Of a DNA stretch of 64,000 nucleotides, positions 53,155 through 64,000 are shown one piece after another. The notes under the pieces are model-generated. The model made no database searches and had not been told where the DNA came from. It worked only from the letters and a program-made list of their open reading frames with translations. Positions within the stretch are counted from its first letter, which is position 1, and each line of letters starts with the position of its first letter. The stretch is from Erigeron canadensis. Taxonomy: Eukaryota; Streptophyta; Magnoliopsida; Asterales; Asteraceae. Both the position numbers and the translations under genes were made by a program. Location of the stretch: the NCBI RefSeq assembly GCF_010389155.1, contig NC_057768.1:46851633-46915632 (forward strand), in the 5' to 3' direction.

Positions 53155-54157
53155 CAGACTAGCACTATCTTCATGGCAGAAAGCTAGTCCTGCACTATAT
53201 CTAAATTCTAGTGTGAGGTCAGTGTGTAAAAGTAGTTATAATAACAGAAAATAAACTCATTAATGTCTCCATGTTTCAATAATGAAAGGTGATCAGCAAA
53301 TACAAGGTTAGCGGTGGCACCAGTTGAACGCAAAACTATCCAGATTTCACTGCTTGCCAGCTCTGTTTTTTCACCTTCCTTTCTTTAGTTTGTTTGTCTA
53401 GAGTTTTCTTATGTTATATAATTCTATTGAAAAAACACATAAACAAGATATGGCAAAGTGATATGTATTGCTTGCAAACCTTGCGAGTTTCATGTATAAG
53501 GACAAGTGCATGTATATCAGCAACTCATGCCAACAACTGTAATGTCCAATATTTTATAACTCCCAAGAGTTGAAATATATAAGTGAAATTGATTGAGCTA
53601 ATGAATTGTATGTGCTTGTAAATATATGTATATACATAGATATTAGATTAAATAGGTTACTTGAATCCAGAGCATATATAATGGTACGGGTTTACCGTTT
53701 ATATATGGTTACTGATATTAGATTAAATAGGTTACTTGAATCCATAGATAAGTGTCAGCTCAAAGAAGAGCGAACATGTTAAACATAATATGGAAAGATG
53801 TATTTCATATGAGTACATATATACAAGAACTTATATGATGCAGGAGACCGTGACCCAAACCAACCCACAATGCCGTTAATTTAAAATATCTTCTATTTTA
53901 ATAAGTTATCTTTTATTTTTATAAATTATCTTTTTATTTATTATGATAAGTATGAATTGATTTGTTTCGTATTTTAGGGGTGTTAGGATTAATATAAATA
54001 AGGATTTTGGTTATTGTAAAAATCAGTTGAATATTATTGAATTTATATGAAAATTGACGTTTTGCCAATAGTTTTTGGTCTTTTGATAATCTAGCATTCT
54101 TGAGTCATTTGATTGCTAAGAGAAACTGCATCAATATATAATATGGTTATGGGTATG
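53155..54157. other. Cyclase 3' region and intergenic DNA
   Basis: Includes the probable cyclase 3' untranslated region. A 29-bp direct repeat (TATTAGATTAAATAGGTTAC and following bases) occurs at 53641-53669 and 53716-53744. No gene seen. Confidence 0.5.
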
Positions 54158-54283
54158 CTAGTAGTTACTGCCAACAGAACATGAAATTGGGACCTTGGTC
54201 CGTGGTCCCTTCTCCGCCTTAAGCTTGAGAATGGTGGCTATTGACATCCTTGCATCAGGCCCCCTTTCTACAAACACAGAACC
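54158..54283 (-). pseudogene. Orphan terminal-exon-like segment, function unknown
   Basis: On the minus strand an acceptor (GATACAG) is followed by an open frame of 41 codons to a TAG stop. It begins GSVFVERGPDARMSIATILK and ends PISCSVGSNY. Composition and the upstream acceptor make it look like a genuine last exon. No matching upstream exon is found before the HSFA1 gene, and a hAT element lies at 54454. It may be a remnant of a broken gene or the end of a gene with distant exons. I do not recognise the protein. Confidence 0.35.
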
Positions 54284-54453
54284 CTGTATCCTAGATCAGT
54301 ATTACCTATAAGTATTACGATAATAGTAAAAGGTAAGAAACTAAACTTTTGGGCTCTCGCATACACACATACCGATCCACATATGAATACGTAACATTAA
54401 AATATGTTTGTTGTAAAATATGATAATATAAGTATCCTAATTATACTATTTTC

Positions 54454-55268
54454 TAGGGCTGTAAACGGTTCGATTCGGTTAGCTAGAAATTTCGAACCGT
54501 TTTTCGGGTTTCGGTTCGGTTCGGTTAGTTAGAAATTTTGAACCGTTAAGTTCGGTTACCCGAAAAAGTCGGTTAATTTCGGTTTTATTTTCGGTTAACC
54601 ATTTATTATAGTTATGCTAATATAAAGTTTAAGTTTTAATTACAATAGTCAATTTACATTGCATTAATTAATTTTTTTTTATATATAATAGTTATTTAAC
54701 TACATTAATATTTTGTTTTATAAATAAATATACATTTTATCTAATTGTGAATTACTTTTTTCTAACGTTTTATTTATACAATGCAAGTTTCTATCTAAGA
54801 GTATCATGATTTACTACTTAAAATTTTTTATATGATATTACTAATGTTCTTGATAAATATTTTAAACAAAGTTAACAACTTTTTTTAAAAAGAATATATA
54901 TATAAGAAAATTACTTATAATATTCAAAATTAATTATAGATTGTGAAATAAAGTTAGTAAAATTGTTAATATTTTAGACAACAAATACAAAAATTTAGCT
55001 AAAGAGATATGTACATGATGTATTTATGGAATACATATATGTGTAAATATACATATATATGATTATATGTAGGTATATATCAAAATTCGGTTCGGTTCGG
55101 TTAACCGCGGGTAATGAATATTGAAAACCGTAACCGAACCGTTACACTTCGGTTTTTATGTTTTCGGTTTTTTCGGGTTTCGGTTTTTTCCGGTTTCGGT
55201 TTTTTCAGTTTCGGATCACGCGGTTCGGACCGATTTTTCGGTTTTCCGGTTCATTTCTTACACCCCTA
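54454..55268. mobile_element. Non-autonomous hAT element with CGGTTCGGTT motif repeats, 815 bp
   Basis: Left end TAGGGCTGTAAACGGTTCG and right end TTCTTACACCCCTA give an inverted terminus TAGGGSTGTAA. A perfect 8-bp duplication CTATTTTC flanks it (54446-54453 and 55269-55276). Both subterminal regions are packed with TTCGGTTCGGTT and complements; the middle is AT-rich without a transposase ORF. Confidence 0.9.
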
Positions 55269-55276
55269 CTATTTTC

Positions 55277-56329
55277 TAATAGAAAGGTGAAGTAAAAAGG
55301 TATATAATTAGATGGCGTTGGTTTCTGAGTATCGATTTCTAACTCTTTAAGTATTTCGTGTATCCAACACCTATTCAATCCCATCATGCCATTTCTAACT
55401 TGTTAACTGCTTTAAATAACTACGTAGTTAACTAGAAAAGTGGATGACTGAATTGTTAAATCAATGAATGAAAAATAAGGTGAAAATGAACTCCAAATCT
55501 CCAATAGGCATAATGTAGGATAAACAATTTGTGTGACAAAAAATCAGGGTTATTATTACAAATCGTGTATCTGATTAATCATTTTCTCAAAAATAATACC
55601 CATACCCATGTTTTTTATTATGTATGTAAACATCCCAGAGCTCTCATTTTGTATTAGCACATCTCGCTCCTCCGTATATTTTAGTTTGTCGTCTCCTACA
55701 TACATTCCACTTGAGGGTATAATTGTCATTTTACATGTTCAGTTATTATCACGAATCATAACCGTGGCCCGTCATTTTCCCACAAATCCTGCCACTCAAA
55801 AAGACCATAAATACCCTTATTTTTTTGTTTTTGTTTTTTAACCCTTTTCTCCGATTGTAATAGACTAATAGCCATTAAGCCATACAATACGATGCTATAG
55901 ATATACTATAGGTATTTCAATCACTAGATCTAAGACAATCAACCAAGTTCAAATGTATTTTAGTTTTAACCATCAGGGTCCAACCAAAAACAGTTACAAG
56001 AGAATAATTTCCATGTAAAAACAAATCATGGGTCAGGGACTCAGATCACAGATGGACCATTTAGCATCCACAGACCACTAGCCTGCTAAGTTTGTATTCC
56101 GGTGCAGAATAAAATGTCGGAACTTAATATTTTATAGATATAAGTTTCTTTTAGAAGGACATGATGCAAGTCTAAGCTTTACAAGTACCTCGTGCAACAA
56201 AAAAATGCCTGGACAGGGTAGTGCAAAATTAAACATTAGCCTCCCTATAAGGGCAAGAAAAGACAGCATACAGACGACTAAAACAACTATCATATGACTT
56301 TCAAGTTTTTACCTCCAATTGAATAAAAT
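55277..56329. other. Intergenic DNA and HSFA1 3' region
   Basis: No gene recognised. The part next to 56330 should be the HSFA1 3' untranslated region. A 77-codon plus ORF at 55608-55841 is hydrophobic and unrecognised. Confidence 0.5.
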
Positions 56330-59293
56330 TCAAAGTTTTTTGGTATTTGAAGAAAGAAGCCCCATTTGTTCAGTGAGCTGCTGCATTTGAGACCCAGAAC
56401 CCTCAGTTCCTGATGGCTTGTTTTCGTTTCCAGTCACTACATGGTCATCCACAGGACCAGAATCCATTTCGTCACTCGCATCAACTTCTGGGCTCTGCTC
56501 AAGGAAGTGCTCCCATGAAGGGTCATATGCAGTAAGATACTTCTCCATCTCTGTCAGTAAATTATTATCCCATTCTACGTCTGCATCAGGAGAGAAACTC
56601 CCGATATCTAGTGTAAGTTTGTCATCAACCATGTTTGCACCCAGCAGTGCCTGATTCTGTGTTTCAGAATGCATGTAACTGTCCACACTAACATCTGGAA
56701 CCAGTTCTTGCAGGCATGAGAGATCAGACACATCGGATAAATCTTGACCATCCACTAGTGGGTTAGTATCTGGGAAATTATTCGCTGCAACCACTTCAGA
56801 ATTTGTTTCTAAGGGTGCAGACAGGATCCCTGTAACTGCTGGTAAATAAGATTGACCAGAAGCTGGTGGTTTGACTTCCTGAAGAGTAAGTGCAGAACTG
56901 AAAGTATTCAAGCGGGGAGAGGGATTATCTAGTTTCATGATCTGCTTGAGCATGGCTTGTGCTGCATCATTCATCATGGGCTGGTACTTGACAATTTGTC
57001 CATCTGATGAATGGTCATTTGAAATAACTGCATCTTCCTTATACCTGCGTTTTTTATTTCCTTCTGTTATGAGTCGAGTGCTCTCATTTTGTTGTTGAAC
57101 AAAGTGAGCCAAGAACCCAGGGCTGTTCACTGCTTTTGCTAAAAATGACATCATTTGTTGTTGCCTTTGTTCCATTCCCTGAAGACGTTGCACCATTGAT
57201 TGCATTTGGGTATCAGTTGTTTGTTGCTGCTGTCTCAGCCTGACAAGCTCTTGCATCAAAACATTTTTGTCCCTTTTCAGTCTCTCAACCTCTTCCTCCA
57301 GACCAAACTTTCCAACTTCAACACATGCACCCACAGAGGAGGTCTGTTGATGAGGTTGTTGAGGCGGTTGATGGTGTACCGCAGCTGATTTTCGGCGAAT
57401 GATACTTTTAAGCAAGTGTTTTTGACCTCGTAAAAATCCCTCATTTGCAAATTCCCATCGATCAGGATCGACTTTCCTAAATCCCTATTGATCAGCGCGT
57501 CAAAATAATCAAATTAGCACATGTTCCAAACTAGTATTTTAACAAGGATACTTCCTTCCGGGGAAAAAAAAAGTATTTTAACAAGGATAAGCATGACTAA
57601 AGTGAAATATTAAAGTATAATGGGGCAGCTACAAATACATTCAAACACAATCAAAATATCTGCAAAGGGTGATCAACTGACTTCAAGGTCCAACCAAATT
57701 AGATCAACTCGGTTGCATTAGCTTTCTTTTTAAAGCTCTGTTATATTTCATAGTGATCAAGTGATAATAGTAGCTCCATCTGATTAATATGAAGGTATAA
57801 ACAAACCTCCAATATATCCATGCCTGCCGATATAAGTTAGCTTTACTTAAAAAAGATTATAGCTGCATATCCTTATCCCCCCCACCCCCCACAAACTGGA
57901 AAAGAAAAAACAGCACACTTACACACTATTGCTACATAAAAAAGGTTATGACGTAACATCTGAAGTCTAGACCACATCATAATTTGTTTTCAAAATATGC
58001 ATACCATCCCAGATAACGAATATAAGCCATCAAAGCTGTTTCTTTTCACCAGTCTAGGTTAAGCAAGTCCCACTTAGCTAACTTATAACAGTTGCAAGAT
58101 GAGGTGCGCAAATAATGTTATTCGCTGATTCTTTCAAATAGTTGATGGGCAGTCTTCCACATCCACTGAATATATTAGGATGCCTTTCATTTAACTTGAA
58201 TTTATGTATACAGGCATCTTATGTTGTGAGAAGACTAAAGCATAGAAGAGCAACAGAACAGACTCCTGAACTTTGATCAAGACTAAGCCAGTCCTAAGCA
58301 GTGAAAGTATGCTAGAGTCATGACATGCCAAGCAAATACGATTTGAGGGTTATGAATACCTGATTCCAGTGTTGTCCTTACATGCTTAACTCTAAAATGG
58401 GTCCCTATTGTCAACGGACACGGCAGTACAAGGAAAACCCTCAAGTTGATATTTCTTATTAAAAACTATATTGTAGTGTCATAATGTTGCCGATAACCTA
58501 AAGTGAATCTTTATAGTACCGTAGTGGCTGCATTAACTATGTTTATAGAATGGCGGGGATCGTCTTTTTTCGGTCAAAATACTCTGCTCTGCCAGACTTA
58601 CACCCTCGTGTTCAATAAGAAAAAAACTCAAGTACAATTAGTTGTTGCAGGATATAAAGTTAAGGCTAACAAGTTTAACAATCCTCGATAGGTCGCTTTA
58701 TAAGGTTCTCTTTAAATACTTGTTTTTTTTTCGACAACTCTATAATCGATGTCATCAACACAAGTTTAACAATCCTCGATAAGTCGGTTTCTAAGTTGAT
58801 AAAGTTATCCTACTATCAGTGCTGCATCAACTAACTTAAACTCCTCTCTAACAAACCTAATTAAAAATAACTATGTGATGTCAATTTATATCGAATAAAT
58901 TGTATTTACCTGTTAATAAATTATTCAAAACAACATATAAACGATCATAATTTAAAAATTAACTAGAAAAACAATAAAAAAACAAAAAAAACAAGGGGGA
59001 AAAGGAGAGAAAATAATTACATAAGTATTGAGCTGGCGAACAAAGCTTGAGAAATTATTATGTTTAAAATATTTGGGCAAAAGGTCTCTAGCGAATTCCG
59101 GGGGGTCCCACACAATGAAACTGTTATTGGTGGCGCTCCATGAAACAACCTTATCAGTTGACGGATCATCTACCATATCATATGTCTTTACTAAAAACGG
59201 CGGCGGTGCATTTACGCCGGTCATCGGAGCCGGAGCCGGCGCTGGCGATGGAAGGGTGGCGCCGCTGTCCGTGATGGCATTATGAGGTTCCAT
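56330..59293 (-). CDS. HSFA1: Heat-shock transcription factor, class A1
   Basis: HSFA1 proteins are master activators of the plant heat-shock response and bind heat-shock elements as trimers. Two coding exons on the minus strand (59021-59293, 56330-57484) join in phase to 475 aa. The N-terminus is rich in Ala/Pro. The DNA-binding domain spans about residues 31-125: [20 protein letters not shown], then [20 protein letters not shown] and, across the intron, [17 protein letters not shown]. The single intron sits inside this domain after residue 91, the position conserved in plant HSFs. A Gln-rich HR-A/B coiled coil follows at about 150-210, then a basic NKKRRYKE likely nuclear signal. An acidic AHA-type activation motif ([12 protein letters not shown]) and a leucine-rich EQMGLLSS near the end, a possible export signal, complete the class A pattern. 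The 1.5 kb intron holds a 25-bp direct repeat (AAGTTTAACAATCCTCGATA) at about 58670 and 58763. Confidence 0.95.
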
Positions 59294-59475
59294 TTTATTT
59301 AGGGTTTTGGGAACACCATTAACGGATTTTATAAACCCTAGAAAATTGTTTTATTATTTTTTAAAAAAGTATTATTTGGGTGGGAACGGAAGTGTGGAGA
59401 AAGGATGGAAAAAGGAAAGAAAGAAAGAAAGAAGGTGAGAGATTAGACGGTAGATAGAGAGAGAGGGATGATGAG
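59294..59475 (-). promoter_or_regulatory. HSFA1 leader region
   Basis: Upstream of the start codon the plus strand is purine-rich (GAAAGAAAGAAAGAAG and GATAGAGAGAGAGGG), so the mRNA-sense strand is CT-rich, typical of plant leaders. Promoter elements cannot be defined from sequence alone. Confidence 0.35.
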
Positions 59476-60342
59476 CGTCAGCCACGGAGAAAGTTGGGAT
59501 TTTTTTAATGAGAGTAAAACTCACTGTCACTCGGTTTTCTTCTTCTTAAAATACGAGTAGTTGTTGTGACTGGACTTGTTTTCGAGATATCTATTTTTTG
59601 ACAAAATAATATTTTTTTAATAATCTTTTTTAAAAACTTTGATTCTATAAGTATCATAATTTTTGAAGAATTTTTAAAATAATTATTATCTAGAAGAATT
59701 TATTATTTTTCTTATATTTCTACCAAAAGTAAAGGATGCATCCAATAACATGAAACTCAAGGGGTGGGTGTCATGACAACACCAACGCACATCAACCACT
59801 GATAATATATTTTTTCTAAAATATTTTAGTCCATCAAACTAAAAAACTCATCGGTTTATACAAGATGTCATGATATACTAACTCACGTCACCGTTTAATG
59901 TAAATTTTCATTTATCATTTAGGATAATGATAAATCAATCTAACTGTTCCTAAACATCAACCTAATTATTAGAGGATGACATGCGAAATAATCAAGGGAT
60001 AAAATAAGGAAAGAGACTTGTCTAACTCTTAAAATTTTAGGTTGATTATTAAGCATATAAATTAGATTGATTAATCATTTTTCATTTATTAAAGCATTCA
60101 ATTGTCAAGTGTGTATGGCCACATTCGATTTGTGAAACCAAACTCATTGTACCGAGTCCAGACCAAAATAGAGGAAATGGTGTTCAATTTCGATTTCATC
60201 CGGACCACAAGCAAAGAGTGAAAGAGAGTTCCCCCGTATGGAACGAGAAGGTTATCTCGCATTTTGGCACGAGAGAAATAAACACAATGATTTTTTTTTT
60301 TAATTATTATCTAAGTTTGTCACAATAATAACTTACATAAAT
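59476..60342. other. Intergenic region between HSFA1 and the foldback element
   Basis: AT-rich DNA; no gene or clear repeat boundary recognised. It should include the HSFA1 promoter. Confidence 0.5.
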
Positions 60343-60364
60343 TATATATATATATATATATACA

Positions 60365-60726
60365 GGGTAACACTCACTAAAAACACTCTTAAAATAAGAA
60401 CGGTGAAAACACTTAAAAACATCATTTTGATGCATTAAAAGTCCATAAAATTAACATAGTGCATAAGTAATTATCATTATTTTAATGTTTAAAAATACAT
60501 TGATCCGTCAAAATTGAAAAAATCACGTTTTTTGTTTTGTGCATCCATCTTGGATGCATATTCATCAAAATGATGCATCCAACAAAAAACGTGATTTTTT
60601 ATTTTGTCAGATCAATGTGTTGTTAAACACTTAAATAATGATAATTAGTTATGCACTATGTCAGTTTTATGAACTTTTAATGCATCAAAATGTAGTTTTT
60701 AAGTGTTCTCACCGTGTTCTTATTTA
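60365..60726. mobile_element. Foldback/long-TIR MITE next to a TA microsatellite
   Basis: A left arm (about 60365-60538) and a right arm (about 60578-60726) are inverted copies of each other, for example GTGCATAAGTAATTATCATT against AATGATAATTAGTTATGCAC. The centre carries a smaller palindrome ATCCATCTTGGATGCAT. The outer left end GGGTAACACTC abuts TATATATATACA. The right end lacks the matching terminus and is truncated or changed. A second half copy lies at 43531-43759. Confidence 0.8.
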
Positions 60727-61875
60727 CGTTAGTGGTAGCTCAACAGTACTATAGGACTAGGTGATTCTTTTAGGCCCCCAGAAATTTTAAGGCCTCAATA
60801 TTTTGTATATTAGACTTAATGTTTCGATTTTTGATTAAGTATCATTATATAATTTGCATTGCAGTAACACTCTTTTGGTTTCTGCATCAACATCTGCATC
60901 TTTTTAATTACTAGTAGTTGAATAACAAAAGTCGAGTTGTTTTTTTTTTTTACTTTATTTTATATGATAATTAACTAAGCCTCAAAAATTGATCTCGTTT
61001 GAGGCTTCTGGAAACCTTAAGCCGCCACTATATATCGTGTAGGCATTATGTTAGTGTGTATAATTGATGTTATTAAAATAAAATGTATGTATTTGAAGTT
61101 GAGTTTGTTTAAGTTGTATCAAATAGTGAAATACATATCCAAACCATGTTGGTGCCTTCGTTTCATATAATATTTCCCACAAGACAACGGAATATGCCAT
61201 GGCCAAATATGATATAGACATATAGTCATTTGGTTGTTCGTTGCACTGCTCTTACTATTAATGTCTAAAAGTGATTAGTTGAGCAACTTCTCGAAATGTT
61301 GTTTGGTTAATATATATTTCATCACAAAAATAAAAATCATCTAAAGCTGAGTGTTAGAAAGGCTTGATTGCAAAAATGGGTGTAACTATCGGTTACATGT
61401 TAACCTTGCAATTGGAAAAATGGTTAGCGGGAGTGGGGTACTTGTGAGCCTTTATGTTGGTTCCACCTTAAAATAGAAAAATCAGTTTTATAATTATAAC
61501 TTAGATTTAAAATTGATGATGCCTATCATGTATTTATTCATATTGATATTTTTTGGGTAAAAGATAGAATTTGTTAACATTGATATTTGATATACGAAAA
61601 GTATATGTAAGTTAGTTGTAAAATAATACTCGTAGGATTTTACTAATAAAAGATACAGTAAATATTATCATGGTCATTTTTTATTAGTTTATCATCTCAT
61701 TAGACACATTGTATAAGCTAGTTATATACTAGATTCGAGATCCAAATCAACAAATTATACAGCACACCCAACCATAAAGTTATTTATCATCAAAATATTA
61801 TCCATGTATTTTTCTAGTATGTGTTTGAAATTCTAATTTTTATATCATTGTGATTAAAAGTTTTCTTTTTAATTA
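60727..61875. other. Intergenic region
   Basis: No gene recognised. AGGCCTCAA-type and AAGCCGCCACTATA-type stretches at about 60765-61030 may bound another old transposon, but I cannot define it. Confidence 0.4.
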
Positions 61876-62134
61876 TCTATACTACCTAGTACCTAATAAA
61901 GCAAATCTCCCCTTATTAATTATTTATGTTTTTGAAATACCTAATTTGCCATTGGACATTTTTTATTCCCATAATACCCTCTTCACCCTAAAATCAGGCA
62001 CGCTTTAACCACTATCCCTCTTTTGTAACCTGTAATTTTGTTAACGCTGATATGAAAATTACTACCATCAACCGCTGTCACTTCCGCCCACCACCACAGT
62101 ATATCGCCGCTGCATCGCGCGGGTATCCATCTAG
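61876..62134 (+). mobile_element. Small non-autonomous Helitron (copy D), 259 bp
   Basis: It starts TCTATACTACCTAGTACC after A. It ends with CCGCTGCATCGCGCGGG (hairpin), a short spacer and CATCTAG before T. It contains CCACCACC-rich DNA before the hairpin, as do the Helitron-like ends near 12.4 kb and 34.8 kb. No ORF of interest. Confidence 0.75.
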
Positions 62135-62740
62135 TCATTTTAATAACCAAACAACCTTTATACAATAATAAATAAATATTTTAAATAAATTATATATCTT
62201 TTTAAAAAAATAACATTAAAAAAAAACCTTTAGATTTGTACCGAACAAACATTACAACAACAATGACATCTTGCAATGTATAAATGACGAATATTGAGGG
62301 AGAACCGATCATTCATAGTCTATATTTTTAAAGACTTAAATTTTAAAATTTATATTAGTACCTGTATATTATTATTACATATAATATATATACGGTAAAT
62401 AATCAACTATATACATTTGATAGTTAAGACAAATGTCTCTATTTTTTTCCATAGATTAATGGGTTAAATCTTGTAGAGAATCAAATCACCCTTTCACATT
62501 ATTTTTTTTAGCGTGATGCTTGTAACTGTCCTCCTCGTGCGTCATTGGCTTCTAAGACACTCCTCCTTATTGACACCATGTGTCCTTGTGTCTGCGTCTT
62601 GAACTTTAGTCCTCATGTGGAAGCTGATGGACCCTCCAATGTTTTTTTTTATGTTTTATATATGTGTATTTTATGTATGAGAGATAAATTATAAAATAAT
62701 TAATGATGTGAAAAGAAGTTCTAAAAAGCTTTTCTTTATA
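62135..62740. other. Intergenic region before the tandem repeat
   Basis: AT-rich DNA with no recognised gene. The stretch at about 62520-62630 is less AT-rich but shows no convincing coding frame. Confidence 0.4.
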
Positions 62741-63049
62741 GACAACGAGAGTCTGAGGAGAGTCCTGAGTTATGTGATGCTGATGTGGCAGTGAAGAAGC
62801 TCCAAGAAGCTCTGCCTTATAAGCACCGGACTTACAAGTTTTCTTTATAGACAACGAGACTCTAAGGAGAGTCATGAGTTATGTGATGATGATGTGACAA
62901 TGAAGAAGCTTCAAGAAGCTCCGCCTTATAAGCACTGGCCTTACAAGTTTCAACGAGAGTCTAAGGAGAATCATGAGTTATGTGATGCTGATGTAGCAGT
63001 GAAAAAGCTTCAAGAAGTTCTGTCTTATAAGCACTGGCCTTACAAGTTT
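62741..63049 (+). repeat. Three-unit tandem repeat with conserved reading frame
   Basis: Units at 62741-62849, 62850-62950 and 62951-63049 are near copies of about 100-109 bp. In the same frame each encodes a similar peptide: ELCDADVAVKKLQEALPYKH in unit 1, ELCDDDVTMKKLQEAPPYKH in unit 2 and ELCDADVAVKKLQEVLSYKH in unit 3. Units 1 and 2 are each preceded by TTTCTTTATAG, a plausible splice acceptor, so the repeated piece may be a duplicated exon with its acceptor. Unit 1 ends in a stop (TTTATAG) if not spliced; units 2 and 3 are continuous in one ORF (62894-63091). I do not recognise the protein. Confidence 0.8.
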
Positions 63050-63480
63050 CCTTACAAGTGTGCAATAATAACTATACAATATATATTATAAATTATTATA
63101 TATTAATTAAAAAATGCAATACAAACATCATTTCCCTGTAATCAATAAATAAATAGCCTTTGTTTTTATAGGTTATATAATGCTTTTGTTTTTGACATAT
63201 ATAATCAAATTGATCATTATGTATGTGGATTCTCACTATTGAATAATGAAATGGCCATATATTTATGATTTGTATTATAAACATTAACAAAAATGTTGGC
63301 TTTTTATTTAGGTTTTTGAATTTTAAACAATTTTTTAATTTTAAGGAAATATCTTAAAGTTATTTTTAATTAACATAAGTAGTCTAAAATCCCAACATCA
63401 GGCTGTAGCCTTACTAGTCACGACTCACGAGGTCCTCTTTTTTTTTTTTTTTTACTCATTTAGGCTAAAGGCGGTTCTGG
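63050..63480. other. Region between the tandem repeat and RAD1
   Basis: AT-rich DNA, presumably containing the RAD1 promoter. A T16-17 tract near 63438-63453 precedes the leader. No gene seen. Confidence 0.45.
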
Positions 63481-63534
63481 AAAAAATTGGGCGGGAGGGA
63501 AATCAAAAGAAAAGCAAAAAAGAATAAAAAAAAA

Positions 63535-63866
63535 ATGAGTTCATCATCGGGGATTGAAACACCGGATGTAGTTTGCGAGCTGGATAATGTTCAAGGCATG
63601 GTTGATGCTCTCACTTGTGTCCGCTGGAAACGCCATCAGGTTGTTGTTCTTTTAATTATTAATTCATTCATTTTTCAATAAAAATACAAATAATTTTAGA
63701 AGAAGAAGTTAGGGTTTTACTAGTTGACAATTAAATTCATAATTTGAACATAGATTTATGTTGATGATACATATAGGATGCAGTTTTGGAATTAAGTGAG
63801 CATGGAATTGTTTTGATTGTTGAGGATACCGGCTGTCTTCAAGCAAAAGTTTATCTCCAGAAAGAG
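63535..63866 (+). CDS. RAD1: RAD1-like subunit of the 9-1-1 checkpoint clamp, 5' part only
   Basis: RAD1, with RAD9 and HUS1, forms the PCNA-like 9-1-1 clamp loaded on damaged DNA to signal the checkpoint and support repair in the nucleus. Two exons are visible: 63535-63639 and 63777-63866, joined in phase after RWKRHQ. Exon 1 reads MSSSSGIETPDVVCELDNVQ then GMVDALTCVRWKRHQ. Exon 2 reads DAVLELSEHGIVLIVEDTGC then LQAKVYLQKE. This is the conserved N-terminus of plant RAD1. An upstream in-frame ATG at 63487 would add a Lys/Arg-rich 16-residue extension; I prefer 63535 because it matches the family start. Exon 2 ends at a GT donor after 63866 and no third exon is seen before the window ends. The remaining roughly 80 percent lies to the right. 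Confidence 0.88.
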
Positions 63867-64000
63867 GTATTCATCCATAGTCCCATACGTATTATTGTTT
63901 AGGATTATGATAATTAATTACTGTGTTCAGATACGTAATAATGGTGGCTGAAACATATGAGGAAAAGGAGTGATGGGAATAAAGTGAGCAATGTTTATAT

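Overview
This window is nuclear DNA of a flowering plant, almost certainly a eudicot. The evidence is intron-rich genes with GT-AG introns, plant-only gene families (KANADI, SRO/RCD1, CSLD, plant oxidosqualene cyclase, HSFA1), a nuclear tRNA-Ile(AAU), a plastid-derived psbB fragment, and many small plant transposons in AT-rich DNA. The SINE tail style and the cyclase sequence suggest an asterid, perhaps Asteraceae. That placement is inference from memory of such sequences, not proof.

Layout, left to right. (1) 303-4478, minus: a KANADI GARP transcription factor whose last exon lies off the left edge. (2) About 4.5-16.7 kb: no confident protein gene, but a Stowaway-type MITE, a non-autonomous CACTA element and a hAT MITE with visible target-site duplications, plus SINE and Helitron-like remnants. 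(3) 16751-19351, minus: a complete RCD1-like gene (WWE, PARP-like, RST) in five coding exons, with a probable long leader intron that hosts another hAT-type element. (4) 22661-22734, minus: tRNA-Ile(AAU). (5) 23.0-35.3 kb: a transposon-rich stretch. It holds a hAT MITE, a small Helitron, a TRIM/LARD-like retroelement broken by a 1.5 kb solo LTR, a roughly 3 kb Helitron-like block with a psbB fragment inside, and two SINEs. (6) 37888-42573, plus: a complete CSLD gene (3 coding exons, 1142 aa). (7) 43.5-46.5 kb: a half foldback element, a Helitron, a copia gag remnant and a SINE. (8) 47123-53154, plus: a complete 18-exon oxidosqualene cyclase of the beta-amyrin synthase type (761 aa), with a MITE relic in intron 7 and a solo LTR in intron 8. 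(9) 54158-54283, minus: an orphan exon-like segment, followed by a hAT MITE. (10) 56330-59293, minus: a complete HSFA1-type heat-shock factor. (11) 60.4-63.1 kb: a foldback element, a Helitron and a three-unit exon-like tandem repeat. (12) 63535 to the right edge, plus: the first two exons of RAD1, a subunit of the 9-1-1 DNA-damage clamp.

The genes do not form a pathway or operon; this is ordinary plant gene order with unrelated neighbours. The cyclase has no P450, acyltransferase or UGT next to it, and the adjacent CSLD is a normal wall-type CSLD rather than a saponin-type glucuronosyltransferase. I found no convincing new biological system. The most useful observations are the many small mobile elements with readable boundaries, the nested TRIM/solo-LTR structure, the plastid fragment inside a Helitron-like block, the tandem exon-like repeat at 62.7 kb, and the divergent cyclase.
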